Positions 7,782 to 16,351 of a stretch of 64,000 bases of DNA are shown here, piece after piece (the first letter of the stretch is position 1; every line of letters begins with the position of its first letter). The DNA is taken from assembly GCF_013387455.1 (NCBI RefSeq), contig NZ_VWNC01000007.1, positions 1 to 64,000 on the forward strand, in the 5' to 3' direction. A model generated the notes under the pieces. That model was not told where the DNA came from. It made no database searches and saw only the letters and a list, made by a program, of their open reading frames with translations. Position numbers and translations under genes: made by a program. The DNA comes from Mariprofundus sp. NF (lineage in GTDB: Bacteria > Pseudomonadota > Zetaproteobacteria > Mariprofundales > Mariprofundaceae).

Positions 7782-8651
7782 ATGGATGCGGATTTTAGCG
7801 TGGCGCTAAACCATTTTATCGGTCAAGAGGGGCTGCCGGAAGATTATATGAACCTTGCTCAGGAACATTTGATCCCTCTGGCTGCATGGATAAACAATCG
7901 CAAACAGGACAAACCACTACTGATTGGCATCAATGGTGCACAGGGAAGCGGCAAATCGACCATGACTGCGGCACTGGCAATCATCCTTAAACAGCGTTTC
8001 GGATATAACGTTGCTACGCTCTCTATCGATGATCTTTACCTGACAAGGGATGAGCGTAACAAGCTCTCAGAGTCTATCCATCCACTGCTCAAAACCCGTG
8101 GTGTGCCGGGGACCCACGACATTCAGCTTGGAATGGAGAGGATCGATGAGCTGATTACAAAAAACGGAGAGGTTTCATTGCCTCGCTTCGATAAAAGCAT
8201 GGATGACCGAATGCTTGAAGCTTTATGGCCTCGCTACAAGACACCGGTTGATATCCTGCTCTTTGAGGGGTGGTGTGTCGCAACACCGCCACAGTCACAA
8301 GATGAGCTTGTCAGAGCCGTGAATGAACTTGAGGCATTAGAAGACAAAGAGGGGAGTTGGAGACGTTTTGTAAACGAAACACTGGCAGGCAGTTATCAGC
8401 AGCTCTTCGAAATAATTGATGCTCTGGTTTTCCTGAAAGTTCCAGGATTTGATGCTGTCACGCAGTGGCGGGGCAGACAGGAGTCTAAAACATTCAAGAC
8501 AGGTGAGGGGATGAATGCTCTGCAGCTGGCCCGATTTATTCAGCATTTTGAGCGTCTGACACGTCAGAGCCTGGAGAAACTACCCGAGCTTGCCGATGTG
8601 GTGCTTGAGCTGGATGACAATCAAAAAATTATTCGCAGCGTTTACAGATAA
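7782..8651 (+). CDS. D-glycerate 3-kinase-like P-loop kinase
   Basis: A 289-residue cytosolic kinase of the plant-type glycerate kinase/YggC group. It has a Walker A motif GAQGSGKST near residue 50, the SIDDLYLT segment after it, and TRGVPGTHD, a region conserved in GLYK proteins. It would phosphorylate D-glycerate to 3-phosphoglycerate, the last step of the C2 glycolate salvage pathway used by organisms with RuBisCO. I chose ATG 7782, one base after the stop of the CDF gene. Upstream in-frame starts lie inside that gene. Pairing with a metal exporter is probably operonic convenience. Confidence 0.8.
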   Translation: MDADFSVALNHFIGQEGLPEDYMNLAQEHLIPLAAWINNRKQDKPLLIGINGAQGSGKSTMTAALAIILKQRFGYNVATLSIDDLYLTRDERNKLSESIHPLLKTRGVPGTHDIQLGMERIDELITKNGEVSLPRFDKSMDDRMLEALWPRYKTPVDILLFEGWCVATPPQSQDELVRAVNELEALEDKEGSWRRFVNETLAGSYQQLFEIIDALVFLKVPGFDAVTQWRGRQESKTFKTGEGMNALQLARFIQHFERLTRQSLEKLPELADVVLELDDNQKIIRSVYR

Positions 8652-8713
8652 CTGAGTCACAAATTTTGATTGACGCAAAAAAAACGTTCGCTATTGTTCG
8701 CCGCGTCCAACAG

Positions 8714-8790
8714 GTCCCCATCGTCTAGTCGGCCTAGGACACCGCCCTTTCACGGCGGCAACAGGGGTTCGAATCCCCTTGGGGACGCCA
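8714..8790 (+). tRNA. tRNA-Glu (anticodon UUC)
   Basis: A complete cloverleaf: acceptor GTCCCCA/TGGGGAC, anticodon stem CCGCC/GGCGG with loop CTTTCAC (anticodon TTC at 8749-8751), T arm AGGGGTTCGAATCCCCT, discriminator G and encoded CCA. All seven acceptor pairs are Watson-Crick. Confidence 0.97.
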
Positions 8791-8794
8791 ACAT

Positions 8795-8828
8795 AAAGCA
8801 CTTGCGGGAAACCGTGAGTGCTTTTTTT
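8795..8828 (+). terminator. Terminator of tRNA-Glu(UUC)
   Basis: Stem AAAGCACTTGCGG with CCGTGAGTGCTTT around a GAAA tetraloop, followed by seven T. It begins five bases after the tRNA. Confidence 0.9.
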
Positions 8829-8878
8829 GTTTTAAACGTCAGGGGTTTTGTTGCTTAGCGTGCTATTCCCCGGTTTTT

Positions 8879-9337
8879 CTATTGGGAAACGAAATCAACA
8901 AAGAAAATATCCCGGATGGGATCATGTCCAACAAGTCTGTTGATGCGGTCAATGAGGTCTTTTTTCAGGGCTGATTTCCCTTCCTGAGTACGAATGTTGG
9001 AGAAGGTTTGTGCCGAAAGGACGTTCAGAACCAGATCTGTTACCTTTGTAATATTCTGGGTGATTCGTTCCTCTGCATCACTACCATTAAGTGAAACTTT
9101 AATTTTTATGCGCAGGAAACTGTTGTCAGAATCACCTCCACTCAGATTTACTGTTGTTTCGCCCAGATCCATAAAAACGACCTCGGCTTCCGGAAGTGCC
9201 TCTGTCTCTGCAGCCACCTCATCTGTTGTCTGCTCGGCAGCCGTGCTCTGATCATAGAGTTTCCACGCAACGAACCCTTCAGCAGAGAGCGTGATAAGGA
9301 GCAGGAATGTACTGATAATTGGCAGCAGCTTGTTCAT
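8879..9337 (-). CDS. fliL: FliL-like flagellar basal body protein
   Basis: A 152-residue protein with one N-terminal membrane helix (about residues 5-25), an acidic linker and a periplasmic FliL domain ending in the characteristic stretch from FSNIRTQEGK to IFFVDFVSQ. FliL surrounds the stator units of the flagellar motor. I chose the ATG at 9337; a TTG three codons earlier is possible. No other flagellar gene is in the window, so it is separated from the usual fliLMNOPQR cluster. FliL paralogues outside flagellar clusters are known. Confidence 0.8.
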   Translation of the reverse strand: MNKLLPIISTFLLLITLSAEGFVAWKLYDQSTAAEQTTDEVAAETEALPEAEVVFMDLGETTVNLSGGDSDNSFLRIKIKVSLNGSDAEERITQNITKVTDLVLNVLSAQTFSNIRTQEGKSALKKDLIDRINRLVGHDPIRDIFFVDFVSQ

Positions 9338-9457
9338 GAAAGGCAATCATAAACCACAAGCTGTTAGGTACAAGTGCCATTAAGCCATATATAACGATGA
9401 AGGTTCAGTTTTGGCTAAATTCTGGTCGCAATTGTGATCTCCTGTTATCTTGCAGAG

Positions 9458-10639
9458 ATGATCTCCCCATTTAGTTTTGCCTCTACCCCTCACATCCATT
9501 TTGGCGCTGGAACGCGATTTAAGCTTGCGGTAATCCTTCAGACCTATGGCTCCAGAGTCCTACTGGTAACCGGCGGCAGATCATTTGATGACTCAGCATT
9601 GTGCAGTGATTTGATGCAGCAGCTTGCCTCAACGTTTGAGATTCGCCGTATTAAAGTCACTGGTGAGCCTTCACCACAACTGGTGGATGGTGCAGTCGCT
9701 GAACATCGCGCATGGGCTCCTTATGCCGTGGTGGCAATCGGTGGTGGCAGTGCCGTGGATGCAGGTAAAGCTATTGCAGGGCTGCTGCCCTCAGGGGATT
9801 CGGTGATGGAGTACCTGGAAGGGGTAGGGCGCGGAAAGAGCTATCAGGGACCTTCCACTCCTTTTATCGCCCTGCCAACAACGGCCGGAACAGGTGGTGA
9901 AACCAGTAAAAATGCAGTGCTGTCGGTGATTGGTGAAGATGGTTATAAAAAGTCATTCCGTGATGAAGAACTGGTCGCAAAACATATTATTCTTGATCCT
10001 GAACTGACACTAAGCTGCCCGAAAGCTGTAACGGCCTCCTGTGGCATGGATGCTTTCACGCAGTTGCTTGAGTCTTACGTTTCCACCAGAGCCTCCGCGA
10101 TGAGCGATGCGCTGGCGCTAAGCGGACTTGAGAAGGTAAGGGATTCGCTGCTTGAGGCCGTCAACGATGGCAGTAATCTCGATGCGCGCTCAGGTATGCT
10201 CTATGCCTCATCCATCTCAGGGCTGACACTGGCCAATGCAGGGTTGGGATCGGTGCATGGACTGGCTTCTCCACTGGGTGCCTTTTATCCGATTCCCCAT
10301 GGCGTGGTCTGCGGAACACTGCTGTATGAAGCAACACGCATGAATATCCAGGCCATGCTGGATCGTGAACCTGAGAATCCCGGACTATTCAAATATGCAC
10401 AGGTGGGGCGCCTGCTGACGAATCAGCCTGAGCTAGGTGATAGCGAGGCGCGTAGCGGGCTTCTCAAGCTCATAGAGGCGTGGAGCCAGAGACTGGAGAT
10501 GCCTCTACTGTCCCATTATGGCATCGGTGAGGCTGGATTTAAGAAGATTATTGCCAATATCAGTGGTGGCAGTATGGCCACCAATCCCATCGTGTTAACC
10601 GATAGTGAAATCAGGGAGATTCTTCATTCCCGTCTTTAG
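9458..10639 (+). CDS. Iron-containing alcohol dehydrogenase family protein
   Basis: A 393-residue group III alcohol dehydrogenase (NAD(P)-dependent). The dinucleotide-binding GGGSAVDAGKA lies near residue 90 and TAGTGGETSKNA near 140. Of the usual four metal ligands, Asp is in GMDAFTQ, and two His are in SVHGLA and PIPHGVV. The second ligand, normally His four residues after the Asp, is Gln here. The substrate is unknown. ATG 9458 starts the conserved part; a GTG at 9434 is an alternative. The 3' end overlaps the convergent pgsA gene by 29 bases. Confidence 0.85.
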   Translation: MISPFSFASTPHIHFGAGTRFKLAVILQTYGSRVLLVTGGRSFDDSALCSDLMQQLASTFEIRRIKVTGEPSPQLVDGAVAEHRAWAPYAVVAIGGGSAVDAGKAIAGLLPSGDSVMEYLEGVGRGKSYQGPSTPFIALPTTAGTGGETSKNAVLSVIGEDGYKKSFRDEELVAKHIILDPELTLSCPKAVTASCGMDAFTQLLESYVSTRASAMSDALALSGLEKVRDSLLEAVNDGSNLDARSGMLYASSISGLTLANAGLGSVHGLASPLGAFYPIPHGVVCGTLLYEATRMNIQAMLDREPENPGLFKYAQVGRLLTNQPELGDSEARSGLLKLIEAWSQRLEMPLLSHYGIGEAGFKKIIANISGGSMATNPIVLTDSEIREILHSRL

Positions 10640-11207
10640 GTTTTTGAGGATTGTCTTCATCTGATCGGCTCATCAGCTCGGGCCAGGCCCCTTTGATATA
10701 GTCGTATCCCGACCATAGGGTGAGTGCTGCGGCGACCCACAGCAGGGTTAGTCCGATATCGTGCATAGATATACCAAGAATATCGACGTGCAGGAGCAGG
10801 GCGATGATCGAGATCATCTGCAGGGCGGTTTTCCACTTGGCGATCAGGGACACATGAACCACGGTAGAGCGTTCTGCCAGCCATTCACGAAGTGCACCAA
10901 TAGTGATTTCACGGCCAATAATGATCACCGCCAGAATCGCAGGAGCCATCTCAGCAGAGACAAGCATCACCAGCGCTGCAGCCACGAGCAGTTTATCTGC
11001 TACAGGATCAAGGAAACGACCGAATGCAGTGACTTCACCACGGCTTCTTGCCAGGTAACCATCCAGCCAGTCTGTAAATGAGGCGAGTGTGAACAGCAGG
11101 GCGGATATCCAGTAGCTAAGCTCACCGGGAAGATAAAAGGTGGCCATGAACACCGGGATGATAACAACACGGCCAAAGGTAAGCTGATTGGATATAGTCC
11201 ACTGCAT
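10611..11207 (-). CDS. pgsA: CDP-diacylglycerol-glycerol-3-phosphate 3-phosphatidyltransferase
   Basis: A 198-residue integral membrane CDP-alcohol phosphotransferase that makes phosphatidylglycerol phosphate, the committed step to PG and cardiolipin. The active-site signature D-G-x2-A-R-x8-G-x3-D-x3-D is visible as DWLDGYLARSRGEVTAFGRF followed by LDPVADK near residue 50-70. About five membrane segments. It overlaps the Fe-ADH gene tail to tail and lies downstream of the DUF3467 gene. Confidence 0.93.
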   Translation of the reverse strand: MQWTISNQLTFGRVVIIPVFMATFYLPGELSYWISALLFTLASFTDWLDGYLARSRGEVTAFGRFLDPVADKLLVAAALVMLVSAEMAPAILAVIIIGREITIGALREWLAERSTVVHVSLIAKWKTALQMISIIALLLHVDILGISMHDIGLTLLWVAAALTLWSGYDYIKGAWPELMSRSDEDNPQKPKDGNEESP

Positions 11208-11265
11208 GGTGATAAGTATTACCGTCCTATTTTTAACGTAAAGGGTTAATCGTAGCTACGCGGTT

Positions 11266-11571
11266 TTAATGGGTTTTTATCTTTGTCTCAGGTACCGCAG
11301 ACAAAGGATTCACCTTGATTTCACCGAATGTGGCTTCGTAGCGAATGATATTCTCCTGAAGTGCCGCAATCATACGTTTGGCATGCGCTGGAGAGATAAC
11401 CACACGAGAATTAACAACGCCCGCCGGTGGTGTTACGAAGATAAAATCGAGAATAAACTCCTCGGGACTATGCGCAACGACCAGTTGATTTGCATAAGTG
11501 CCTCGTTGCACCTCAGGCGGAATCTGAACCTGAATATCCTGGGGTGCCTCTGGATTGTCGTTGGTGTCCAT
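11266..11571 (-). CDS. DUF3467 family protein
   Basis: A 101-residue cytosolic protein matching the DUF3467 pattern: QIPPEVQRGTYANQLVVAHSP, then EFILDFIF and RVVISPAHAKRMIAAL. Its function is unknown to me. The start follows AAGGAG. It sits 14 bases downstream of mazG and may share its transcript. Confidence 0.8.
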   Translation of the reverse strand: MDTNDNPEAPQDIQVQIPPEVQRGTYANQLVVAHSPEEFILDFIFVTPPAGVVNSRVVISPAHAKRMIAALQENIIRYEATFGEIKVNPLSAVPETKIKTH

Positions 11572-11585
11572 TATAACTCCTTGTT

Positions 11586-12374
11586 TTATAACGCTTTCTT
11601 TGCTTCTAAGTATAGATCTTCCTGTTGATCAAGGTTGAGAGCTTTGAGTGAAATATCTTGTTGTTCAGCCAAACGCTCCATCATTCTAAAGCGATCAGCA
11701 AATTTTCGGTTGGTACTCATAAGGCAGAGCTCAGCATCAAGATCGAGTTTGCGGGCCAGGTTGGCCAGGGTGAACAGCACATCTCCGAATTCATCCTCAA
11801 TGCGTTTGAGATCTTTACTATGGGTAACTTCATGCTCAAGCTCATCAAGCTCCTCACGCATTTTTGCCAGCACATCCGTAGCCTTCACCCAGTCAAAACC
11901 AACGCGGGCAGCGCGCTGCTGCTGTTTCTGGGCATATTTCAGCGCCGGCAGAGGAGGGATCTCATCCATCAGACTTTTGCGACTCTGATGCTCTGCATCC
12001 TTAAGGCTGTTCCATTGATCGGTCAGATCTTCCGGATTCGCCTTGCCGAACACATGTGGGTGACGATAGATCATCTTATCGATCAGCGCATCGATGACAT
12101 CGGCAAGATCGAACTTGTCCGACTCCTCAGCAATGCGTGAATAGAAGAGCACCTGGATAAGCAGATCACCCAGCTCGGATTTAAGTGGCTCCCAGTTATC
12201 ATCGGAGTCAGCGATATCAATCGCTTCGAGTACTTCGTGAACTTCTTCGAGAGTGTACCGACGTAGAGAGAGGAGTGTTTGCTCTTTGTCCCACGGACAC
12301 TCTTCACGCAGAACCTTCATAAGTGCATATAACTTCTCGTAATGATTATCTTTACCTTTAATACGATCTGGCAC
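11586..12374 (-). CDS. mazG: MazG nucleoside triphosphate pyrophosphohydrolase
   Basis: A 262-residue tandem-domain MazG that hydrolyses NTPs or dNTPs to the monophosphate and PPi, a house-cleaning and stress function. The N-terminal domain has LREECPWDKEQT, the ExxE motif in TLEEVHEVLEAI, and ELGDLLIQVLF. The second domain has ELDELE followed by RIEDEFGDVLFTLANLAR. GTG start with GGAGAG upstream. First gene of a likely mazG-DUF3467 unit. Confidence 0.92.
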   Translation of the reverse strand: MPDRIKGKDNHYEKLYALMKVLREECPWDKEQTLLSLRRYTLEEVHEVLEAIDIADSDDNWEPLKSELGDLLIQVLFYSRIAEESDKFDLADVIDALIDKMIYRHPHVFGKANPEDLTDQWNSLKDAEHQSRKSLMDEIPPLPALKYAQKQQQRAARVGFDWVKATDVLAKMREELDELEHEVTHSKDLKRIEDEFGDVLFTLANLARKLDLDAELCLMSTNRKFADRFRMMERLAEQQDISLKALNLDQQEDLYLEAKKAL

Positions 12375-12632
12375 TCGCTCTCTCCATTACTTTACATAAT
12401 ATCCATTATGCGACGTTATGTGTTTATTATGAAACCGACCTGAAGGGCCGAAAATGAAACTTGGCTGAATTGTAACATACATCCTCCCTCTCGTTCATTA
12501 TGACTATTCGTACGCTATAAACACTCAGAGATTAAAATAAGAGCCTCTGCTTATCATCGGAAAAAGATTGTATCAAAGCATAATAGTGCACAACAGCCAT
12601 TGTTGTGATCAGCAGGAAAAAAGAAACAACCC

Positions 12633-13304
12633 TTAATCCTGTTCCTGTTCGGTTGTTGCTTCAGGTTTCTGAATGCCGGGAATCCATACACTACCTTGTG
12701 ATGCATCTAATCCGGGCTGTGTTAAATAGATGCCCCATAGCGCTCCGCATTTAAGTTGAACCGCGTGTTGTTCAGATAACCATGCAAGATCGGTACGCAG
12801 GCGATCAAATGAAATTTGAAATCCCTCTGAATGCAATGACTCAAGCAAGGCCGTTTCATTTGTCGTGTAAGCCCTAGTGCGAGCAATAATACTTAGAATA
12901 CGCAAGCGACGAGCTTCAAGCATACGCTGTTCAATTTCATCAATTGCCACAGGTCGCTGTTGCACACTGCGTTGATTGGATTCTTGCACTGATGTTGCTG
13001 AATTCTTTTGTTCTACTGCTGCCCGGATCTCCTGGCGCTCCTGCTTGCGAAGCTCTCCAGGATCAATGTTGTCTGCCAATAGCGCTTTGGCCGCCTCACG
13101 CTTTTCACGAGCCTCTTCCAGCCCCACGGCAGGATGAACGCCAAATGCCAGTGTCTTCTGTTTACCATCAAAACGGTAAGCCAGCTTCCAGTATCGGCCT
13201 GAGGATTTCACCAGCAGATAGAGTCCGCCACCATCACTGACCTTAAACTGATTTCTTCCATACGGAACTTTCATTGCTTCGATCTCTGCTTCAGACAGTG
13301 CCAT
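12633..13304 (-). CDS. Chimeric phage-derived protein: integrase arm-binding domain plus Mu-like phage domain
   Basis: A 223-residue protein. Residues 1 to about 85 match the N-terminal arm-type DNA-binding domain (DUF4102 family) of P4-like tyrosine integrases: LSDGGGLYL-like VSDGGGLYLLV, YWKLAYRFDGKQKTL, GVHPAVGLEEAREKR. The core-binding and catalytic domains (with R-H-R-Y) are absent. Residues from about 120 instead match the small VpaChn25_0724 family of Mu-like phages (EARRLRILSIIAR, RLRTDLAWLSEQ, IPGIQKPE). The two join through a Gln/Ser-rich linker. I chose ATG 13304; a longer reading adds a hydrophobic stretch across the repeat array and is unlikely. The gene lies on the 3' side of tRNA-Glu(CUC), a typical integrase position. 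A DNA-binding regulator is possible. Confidence 0.6.
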   Translation of the reverse strand: MALSEAEIEAMKVPYGRNQFKVSDGGGLYLLVKSSGRYWKLAYRFDGKQKTLAFGVHPAVGLEEAREKREAAKALLADNIDPGELRKQERQEIRAAVEQKNSATSVQESNQRSVQQRPVAIDEIEQRMLEARRLRILSIIARTRAYTTNETALLESLHSEGFQISFDRLRTDLAWLSEQHAVQLKCGALWGIYLTQPGLDASQGSVWIPGIQKPEATTEQEQD

Positions 13305-13317
13305 GCTCGACCTCACT

Positions 13318-13461
13318 GTTGGTTCTTTTATAGGCTCAAAGAACCAACATAAAGACCAACAATTTAACGTGTTGGTTCTTTTGTTGGTTGTATCATATTT
13401 ATATGCAGTAAAAACAACAAGATAAACATTTAATACCAACCAGATAAATAAAAGAACCAAC
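13318..13461. repeat. Array of 11-bp repeats (GTTGGTTCTTT) upstream of the integrase-like gene
   Basis: Four exact copies of an 11-mer lie in 144 bases: GTTGGTTCTTT at 13318 and 13371, and its complement AAAGAACCAAC at 13338 and 13451. There are partial copies at 13351-13360 and 13383-13389. The first two form an inverted repeat with a nine-base spacer directly upstream of the ATG at 13304. They look like binding sites for the arm-type domain of the adjacent protein, or an autoregulatory operator. The remaining stretch to 13756 shows no gene that I can support. Confidence 0.7.
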
Positions 13462-13756
13462 AATGAAAGCCGTGTTCTCTTTCATTATCAAATGACTGAA
13501 TGAGAGCATTTCACCTTATTCTTACAGTCCTAAAAGAGGCCATAATCAAGCGATAACGTCCCCTTCTCTCAGGTTATATTATTTGTCTGACAAGTGTTGT
13601 TGTTGGGATCTAGAGCACAATTGGATGCTTCTTACTGATGATCCGAAGTAGGTTTTTGAATGCGGAGTGACTTCCGATGCGATCAACACCATTGGGAAAA
13701 TTATGAATAGATCGAGTTGAACGAACCCTTTTTTGTTCAGAATGAATCAACAGGCA

Positions 13757-13790
13757 TAAAAAAAGCACTTACGAATTCACGTAAGTGCTT
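13757..13790 (-). terminator. Terminator of tRNA-Glu(CUC)
   Basis: A perfect 11-bp stem AAGCACTTACG/CGTAAGTGCTT (13763-13773 with 13780-13790) is followed on the minus strand by seven T. It begins about nine bases after the tRNA CCA end. Confidence 0.88.
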
Positions 13791-13798
13791 GATTTTAT

Positions 13799-13873
13799 TG
13801 GTACTCCGTAGGGGAATCGAACCCCTGTTTCCGGCGTGAGAGGCCAGCGTCCTAACCGCTAGACGAACAGAGC
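13799..13873 (-). tRNA. tRNA-Glu (anticodon CUC)
   Basis: Read on the minus strand it folds as a cloverleaf with anticodon loop CTCTCAC (CTC), T arm AGGGGTTCGATTCCCCT, discriminator A and encoded CCA. The acceptor stem GCTCTGT/ACGGAGT has G-U wobbles at pairs 1-72 and 5-68, unlike the fully paired sister tRNA at 8714. It lies 28 bases after the cheA stop and may be co-transcribed. Confidence 0.93.
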
Positions 13874-13901
13874 ATTTTGCGGAGGGCGATTTCTATTGCG
13901 A

Positions 13902-16334
13902 TCACTCCCCTACGTCAATGCCCAGAATCGATCTGATTGTCTTATTTAGAAGATCTTCATGCCCTTTCAGGTGCCGTTTACCCAGAAATGCGTTGGCACC
14001 GGCTTGCATAACTCGTTTTTTATCTTTTTCTGCTTCCAGCGTGGCAATCACCATAATCGGAAGCTCGGCATGGCGCTCATCTGCCCTGACTTGTTCAATC
14101 AGCTCAGCACCATCAATGCCGGGCATCTTCATATCTGTAACCAGAAGCTGGTAGACCTGCAGGCCGATCTTCTCCAGTGCATCCATACCGCCAACGGCAG
14201 TCTCTACAGTGAATCCAAGCGATTCGAAGATCATCTTCTCTATTTTAAGGGCGATCGTTGAATCATCGACAAGCAGTACCCTGTGAGAGAATTCAGGAGT
14301 CTCTGCAGTAGTAGCCTCATCAATAAGGCTGGAATCATACTCAGGCGAGGTGCGCCACATCTCTTTGAGTCCATTGGGTTCGATAAGCAGCAGAACGGTG
14401 CCATCTTCAGCAATGGCATTACCCATCAGCCCTACTGGCTGGTAAAACTTCAGGTATGGATCAATATCACGCACGATAATTTCACGTTCATCATGCACTT
14501 CATCAACCAATACCCCGAGAAACCCTTCAAAATGCTCAACAATCATGATACTTGAGCCATGTTGATTCCTTTCTGTTGTATTGAGTGCCGGATAGAGATC
14601 AATAATGGGTACGCGATGCCCCTCATAACTGATATAACCCTGATGGTAGGCACCGTGCCCCTTCTCAACGGTCTGTGTGTCCAGAGAGAGAACTTTCACA
14701 ATCAGGTTGGAGAGCATGCCGAAACGGTTGCCGGCAACAGAGAATGTATTGGCCTTCTGAATGGCCACACTGACCGGCAGATTAAGAATAAATTTGGTTC
14801 CTTGGCCAGGTTGGGTTTGAAAATGAACCGAGCCGGTCACTTCCCGCATGGCATTTAATACAGCATTCAGACCGACACCCCTGCCCGCCGCCTCATTGGC
14901 TACAGCAAGCGTAGAAAAGCCGGGGTGGAATATAAGTTCAAGAATCTCTGATGAGTCCATCTCTTCTGCTTCACTGGCACTGATGATGCCTGAACTTACT
15001 GCTTTATTGCGCAGCTGTTCAATTTCAATACCCCTGCCATCATCAATGACCTCAATGCAGACTTCAGTGCCCTGCTGTTTTGCTGTAACGGTAATCTGTG
15101 CCTCTTCAGGTTTACCTGCTGCAAGCCTCTCTTCGGGCGTTTCAATGCCGTGGGCTACTGCGTTGTTGATAAGGTGAATCAGAGGCTCTGATAGCGATTC
15201 AGCAGCCAATTGATCCATCTCAATGGCATCACCAGAGATAAGCAACTGCACTTTTTTACCACTTCGGGCCGCAAGATCACGTACTGTTCTTGGAAACACT
15301 GAAAACAGGCTGCTGATCGGGCGCAACATCAGGCCGAAAACCTGCTTGCGCAGATCATCCAGCATGGCTGAGGATCGCCTCTGCTGCATGCGTAGCTGCT
15401 CTCCGGTTTTATGCAGTTGACGCAGTCGCTGGTCAAATTCAGAGCTATGCTCCGGGCGTCCCTGAGTAGCTCCGGATTCAAACAGTTGTTGCCTTAGTTG
15501 CTTGAAATCGAGCATCAGCCCTTCCAGCTCTGACTCTAACGCACTGCTGCGATAACGATCAGAACTGAGTTCGATAATCTGGTTGGAGAGTCTGTTTAAG
15601 CGCGATCTATCCACACGCAGAAAGTTGCCTGAACTCTCATCTGCAGCTTTGTCAATTTCATGTTCAAGCGAATCTATTGCAGGACGAAAGCATATCTCTT
15701 GCGCTTTGGGCTCTTCTACAGGCTCCTGAATACTCTTCTTCTCGACTGTCGCTTCATCTGTAGCCTTTTCACCCTTGTCATCATCTTTCAGAGAGCCCTC
15801 AATAGAGCCCATCACTGCAGCAATAATATTCTTATTGATGCGCATTTTTACAGCCGGTTTGCGTGCCCTCTTTTTCGTTGCCGCTTCAGCCCCCTTCTGC
15901 TCTGCCTCTTTGTTGACCGCGGCTGCTGACTCTTTGGCGGTTTTGGCTGATAAGCCGCGCAGCGTGTTGAATTGATCGACATAGGGTGATGTATCAAGGC
16001 GCGATTCAGTGTCCGGATATTTGAGCCTCTCCTGCAGCTGGTCATGAAGATCAAACAGGAATTGCGTCATCGGGTGAGAACCGGAGTCCATTTTTTCAGA
16101 CCTGACAAGTTCAACACCATCTTCAAGAAGATGGCTCAGGGCACTGATATCCTTAACGCCAAGCATCTCTGCTGAGCCCTTGATGGTGTGTGCATCACGA
16201 CAGAGCTGTGCCAGCCCCTCTTTATCAAGATTGCCTGACTCAAGAAGTACCAGCCTGCGGTTTACCGAAGTCAGACGCTCATTGGCCTCGTCAAAAAACT
16301 GAACAAGAAATCCGGATAGATCAAAATCTGTCAT
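13902..16334 (-). CDS. Hybrid chemotaxis histidine kinase CheA with C-terminal receiver
   Basis: An 810-residue cytoplasmic kinase of the Pil-Chp/CheA-CheY type. Domains in order: Hpt with phosphorylated His49 in AHTIKGSAEML, a charged Lys/Ala-rich linker (about 130-220), a dimerisation helix region, an HATPase with HLINNAVAHGIE (N box), DDGRGIE and GRGVGLNAV (G boxes), a CheW-like domain, and a receiver from about 685 with acceptor Asp734 in LLVTDMKMPG. It would phosphorylate its own receiver and probably that of the PilB-like protein at the head of the operon. No CheR, CheB or separate CheY is nearby. Confidence 0.92.
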   Translation of the reverse strand: MTDFDLSGFLVQFFDEANERLTSVNRRLVLLESGNLDKEGLAQLCRDAHTIKGSAEMLGVKDISALSHLLEDGVELVRSEKMDSGSHPMTQFLFDLHDQLQERLKYPDTESRLDTSPYVDQFNTLRGLSAKTAKESAAAVNKEAEQKGAEAATKKRARKPAVKMRINKNIIAAVMGSIEGSLKDDDKGEKATDEATVEKKSIQEPVEEPKAQEICFRPAIDSLEHEIDKAADESSGNFLRVDRSRLNRLSNQIIELSSDRYRSSALESELEGLMLDFKQLRQQLFESGATQGRPEHSSEFDQRLRQLHKTGEQLRMQQRRSSAMLDDLRKQVFGLMLRPISSLFSVFPRTVRDLAARSGKKVQLLISGDAIEMDQLAAESLSEPLIHLINNAVAHGIETPEERLAAGKPEEAQITVTAKQQGTEVCIEVIDDGRGIEIEQLRNKAVSSGIISASEAEEMDSSEILELIFHPGFSTLAVANEAAGRGVGLNAVLNAMREVTGSVHFQTQPGQGTKFILNLPVSVAIQKANTFSVAGNRFGMLSNLIVKVLSLDTQTVEKGHGAYHQGYISYEGHRVPIIDLYPALNTTERNQHGSSIMIVEHFEGFLGVLVDEVHDEREIIVRDIDPYLKFYQPVGLMGNAIAEDGTVLLLIEPNGLKEMWRTSPEYDSSLIDEATTAETPEFSHRVLLVDDSTIALKIEKMIFESLGFTVETAVGGMDALEKIGLQVYQLLVTDMKMPGIDGAELIEQVRADERHAELPIMVIATLEAEKDKKRVMQAGANAFLGKRHLKGHEDLLNKTIRSILGIDVGE

Positions 16335-16351
16335 TGAAGGGCCTTATGCCT

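Noticed and set aside
13304-13463. Upstream extension of the integrase-like gene encoding a hydrophobic stretch
   Set aside because: It translates the 11-bp repeat array and an AT-rich stretch; the conserved domain starts at ATG 13304.
13462-13756. Search for a CRISPR array or second integrase site around the repeat-rich region
   Set aside because: The 11-mers are irregularly spaced and in both orientations, without spacers of constant length; no cas-like gene is in the window.
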